Source: Tannerella forsythia (GTDB lineage Bacteria > Bacteroidota > Bacteroidia > Bacteroidales > Tannerellaceae). From it: a DNA stretch of 64,000 nt. The stretch covers positions 1-64,000 of the forward strand of contig NZ_RQYN01000008.1 in the NCBI RefSeq assembly GCF_003860135.1, written 5' to 3'. Of this stretch, positions 61,580-64,000 are shown piece by piece. The position numbers were made by a program, and so were the translations under genes. The notes under the pieces are model-generated. The model did no database searches, had not been told where the DNA came from, and saw nothing but the letters and a program-made list of their open reading frames with translations. Numbering within the stretch: the first letter of the stretch is position 1; each line of letters starts with the position of its first letter.

Positions 61580-62446
61580 CTATGGATTAAGCGTTTTCAC
61601 GCGCTCCGCTACTTCTTCCATCAGCCATTTAGGGGTTGACGTTGCGCCACAAACACCTACGCTGCGGATATCCTCCGGAAGCGGCTCGGTAATGTCGGTG
61701 GCAGAGGTGATAAATACAGAACGAGGATTCGCTTGGAGACACTGATCGAACAACATTTGTCCGTTCGAGCTTTTCTTTCCGGCAACGAAATAGATCCAGT
61801 CATGTTGCAGGGCAAAGTCGCGAATGTTCGGTAAGCGATTGGCCACTTGTCGGCAAATCGTGTCGAAATACTGGAAGGTTACGTCGGGCGAAATCCTCGC
61901 GCGAATGGCTTCCACCACTTCCCCAAAGCCATCGAGAGGCTTGGTCGTCTGTGAAAAGAGTACGATATCGCGTTGAAAATCGAGCTTTTCAATGTCTTCG
62001 AGCTTTTCAATCACGATGGCTGTTCCTTCTGTCTGTCCGACAAGGCCATTCACCTCGGCATGCCCTTTTTTGCCGTAAATAACCAATTGCGTTCCGTTTT
62101 CCTTTGTTTCCTGATAGCAGCGGTGGATGCGCTTTTGCAGTTGGAGTACGACCGGGCAGGTGGCATCGATGATTTTAATTTGATTCTTTTGAGCCAGTTC
62201 GTAGGTCGAAGGAGGTTCACCATGGGCACGGAGCAGTACGGTACGATTCCGTAGGTGTGCCAGATCCGCATGTTCGATCGTGTGAAGTCCCAATGCTTTC
62301 AATCGATCCATCTCAAGGTTGTTGTGCACCAGATCGCCCAAGCTGTAAAGTTCATTGGTCTGCTTCAACTCGCGTTCGGCACTTTGAATGGCTTTTACGA
62401 CTCCAAAACAAAAGCCCGATCCGCTGTCTATGGTTACTTCTACCAT
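61580..62446 (-). CDS. ispH: 4-hydroxy-3-methylbut-2-enyl diphosphate reductase
   Basis: 288 aa. Cluster cysteines are in GFCFGVVKAIQ, DATCPVVLQLQ and GVCGATSTPKWLMEEV; the SSNGQMLF and AHGEPP motifs are present. Last step of the MEP pathway, giving IPP and DMAPP. It lies 3 bp after cmk; cmk-ispH next to porQ is also the order in P. gingivalis. Confidence 0.95.
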   Translation of the reverse strand: MVEVTIDSGSGFCFGVVKAIQSAERELKQTNELYSLGDLVHNNLEMDRLKALGLHTIEHADLAHLRNRTVLLRAHGEPPSTYELAQKNQIKIIDATCPVVLQLQKRIHRCYQETKENGTQLVIYGKKGHAEVNGLVGQTEGTAIVIEKLEDIEKLDFQRDIVLFSQTTKPLDGFGEVVEAIRARISPDVTFQYFDTICRQVANRLPNIRDFALQHDWIYFVAGKKSSNGQMLFDQCLQANPRSVFITSATDITEPLPEDIRSVGVCGATSTPKWLMEEVAERVKTLNP

Positions 62447-62449
62447 TTT

Positions 62450-63139
62450 CTATTTTTCTGTTGCTTTAAGAAATTCTTCCATCAACCATGCCTGCTGTTC
62501 GGCGATGGTCATGTAAGTGTTATCTAATTCGATAGCATCGTCTGCCTTACGAAGAGGACTTTCTGCACGGGTCATATCCAGTCTGTCGCGCTCCTGTACA
62601 TTCTTCAGTACTTCATCGAACGAAACGGATTGTCCTTTCTCTCTCATCTCTTTTACACGCCTCTGTGCGCGTATTTCGGCCGATGCGGTTACGAAAATCT
62701 TGAGTTCGGCTTGTGGGAAAACGACGGTCCCGATATCTCGACCGTCCATTACGATGCCTTTAGCTTCTCCCATCTCCTGCTGCTTTGATACTAACGAGCG
62801 GCGGACGCATCCTAAAGCCGCGATCCGACTGACACGGTTCGATACTTCCATGCCACGAATCTCAGCCTCCACCGGCTCACCGTTCAGAAACGTTTCCGAC
62901 ACTCCAGTTTCGGGGTTCGGCCGAAAGGAAATCTCTACGTTATCCATCGCCTGTTGCAAGGCTGCTTCGTCCAGCGTGTCGCCATGGAAAAAACCTTGAC
63001 GTATCGCGTATAGGGTTACTGCTCTGTACATCGCTCCTGTGTCGATGTAGGCATATCCGACGGCCCTCGCGAGATCTCTCGCCATCGTACTCTTACCGCA
63101 CGATGAAAATCCGTCGACAGCTACAATGATCTTCCTCAT
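62450..63139 (-). CDS. cmk: Cytidylate kinase
   Basis: 229 aa. P-loop [31 protein letters not shown] and [22 protein letters not shown] are Cmk signatures. Phosphorylates CMP and dCMP. Follows porQ by 41 bp, with ispH after it. Confidence 0.95.
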   Translation of the reverse strand: MRKIIVAVDGFSSCGKSTMARDLARAVGYAYIDTGAMYRAVTLYAIRQGFFHGDTLDEAALQQAMDNVEISFRPNPETGVSETFLNGEPVEAEIRGMEVSNRVSRIAALGCVRRSLVSKQQEMGEAKGIVMDGRDIGTVVFPQAELKIFVTASAEIRAQRRVKEMREKGQSVSFDEVLKNVQERDRLDMTRAESPLRKADDAIELDNTYMTIAEQQAWLMEEFLKATEK

Positions 63140-63180
63140 CTGTCTTATTTAAATGAATCCGCGTTAATGAATAATATGTA

Positions 63181-64000
63181 TTAAAGATTCGTTTCTGAAA
63201 GCGACATCGACAAGCTCAGCATGAGCGAGAGTGCCGACGGATGATAGCGTGCCACCGACGCACCGATATCGAATCGAGATAAATGCAAACCGGCACCGAT
63301 CGAGAAACCGCCCAATCTGTTTCCTCCTTCTTTCAGTTTCATCTCCATGTTGGCCTTCGGATTATATCCCAGTCCGATCCAAAAATTGTCGGAAGGCAGG
63401 AAATCGACCCCCAATATCAGATGTTTAGCCAGCGTCTGCACAAAACTTTCCTCAATCTCTTTCTCCTTCAGAGTCTCGTCTATATATTTGAACTTCCATT
63501 GTTTCAAATGTGTAGCTGTTACCGAAACGCGAATCGGCGCATGTGCCATTCTTTTGGAGACTCCCATCTGTATGTCCCACGGCAATCGTCCGCGCTCGGA
63601 ATGGTATGCCTTTAGCTGCGCCCCGATATTCTTTAAAACGACTCCGAACGAAACGCTTTTCTCCTCATCGTAGTAACTCAGGCCGGCGTCTACTCCAAGC
63701 CCGAGCGACGAATATTCAGCCAGATGAGAATACAACATCTTCATGGAAAAACCTCCTCTCCATTTGTCCGAAAGATCGTATGAATAAAAAGCTTGTAGAG
63801 TCAAGTCTCTGGCCGAGAACTCTCCTTTGATCATCCGCGACGCATCGACCTCTTTGAAGTTGCCATAGCTGATGAATGACCCTCCGATTGCCCAAGCGCC
63901 CCGTTCACGGTGCGCTTTTGTATAAATCGCACTGCCGACATGGATGTCAGCGATATAATTCATATAGTTCAGATTTACCATACCGTCCATCTCTCCCCCC
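63181..64000 (-). CDS. porQ: Type IX secretion protein PorQ (5' end beyond the window)
   Basis: At least 270 residues; the frame is open to the window edge, so the N-terminus and signal peptide are missing. NLNYMNYIADIHVGSAIYTKAH is the start of the FadL-like barrel seen in PorQ/PorV-type proteins; strands such as LTLQAFYSYDLSDKWRGGFSMKMLYSHLAEYSSLGLGVDAGLSYYDEEKSVSFGVVLKNIGAQLK follow. PorQ forms part of the T9SS attachment complex with PorU, PorV and PorZ. The neighbouring cmk-ispH order supports the name. Confidence 0.82.
   Translation of the reverse strand, partial: GGEMDGMVNLNYMNYIADIHVGSAIYTKAHRERGAWAIGGSFISYGNFKEVDASRMIKGEFSARDLTLQAFYSYDLSDKWRGGFSMKMLYSHLAEYSSLGLGVDAGLSYYDEEKSVSFGVVLKNIGAQLKAYHSERGRLPWDIQMGVSKRMAHAPIRVSVTATHLKQWKFKYIDETLKEKEIEESFVQTLAKHLILGVDFLPSDNFWIGLGYNPKANMEMKLKEGGNRLGGFSIGAGLHLSRFDIGASVARYHPSALSLMLSLSMSLSETNL

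Overview
The window comes from a member of the Bacteroidales, most likely the Porphyromonas/Tannerella branch. Three things point there. Promoters follow the Bacteroidetes pattern (TTG or TTTG, about 20 bp, then TAnnTTTG), and more than twenty such -7 boxes sit just upstream of genes. LpxC and FabZ are fused. Parts of the type IX secretion system (T9SS) occur in their familiar surroundings: porG beside uppS-bamA-skp-skp, and porQ beside cmk-ispH. No rRNA, tRNA, CRISPR array, prophage or intact insertion sequence was seen. Most of the window is chromosomal housekeeping sequence.

Layout. 0.1-7.9 kb: M48 protease, thioesterase, dprA, a phosphoethanolamine transferase, a short candidate sRNA on the minus strand, a LytTR/LiaF-like membrane pair and an orphan trpB2. 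7.9-9.0 kb: a 1-kb non-coding island bounded by a perfect 71-bp inverted repeat. 9-21 kb: comM, K+/H+ antiporter, corA, ksgA, a YbhN-like flippase-type protein, xerD, aroQ-pyk-O-methyltransferase and an S41 protease. 21-25 kb: rbfA, one reading frame that joins a LolC/E-type permease to a ZnuA lipoprotein, znuC, a 41-bp tandem array, yccF and a VanX-like dipeptidase. 25.8-34.7 kb: murI and an outer-membrane biogenesis cluster (two skp, bamA, uppS, porG), a DUF6242-like lipoprotein and ribD. 34.7-40 kb: prmC-recX-comF, a 21-bp array and a large secreted heparinase-like protein with Ig-like modules and a T9SS-like tail. 40-50 kb: pruA, udp-like phosphorylase, a TPR/PD40 protein, miaA and lpxA-lpxC/fabZ-lpxD. 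50-56 kb: pyrF, a 42-bp array, prfA, purM and two glucosaminidases. 56-64 kb: dsbD-mazG, nadA, a gene-free 0.8-kb stretch, a secreted peroxiredoxin, a 20/21-bp array, ispH, cmk and porQ, which runs off the window.

Many genes serve the envelope. Lipid A is made by lpxA/C/D and modified by the EptA-like enzyme. Outer-membrane proteins are assembled by Skp/BamA, proteins are exported by PorG/PorQ, lipid carrier comes from UppS, and peptidoglycan is built and remodelled by MurI, VanX-like and glucosaminidase proteins.

The least explained features are the LolE-ZnuA joined frame, the compact sRNA-like unit at 4.7 kb, the inverted-repeat island at 8-9 kb, and four unrelated intergenic tandem arrays. 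The array periods (41, 21, 42 and 20/21 bp) all lie close to whole multiples of two DNA helical turns.
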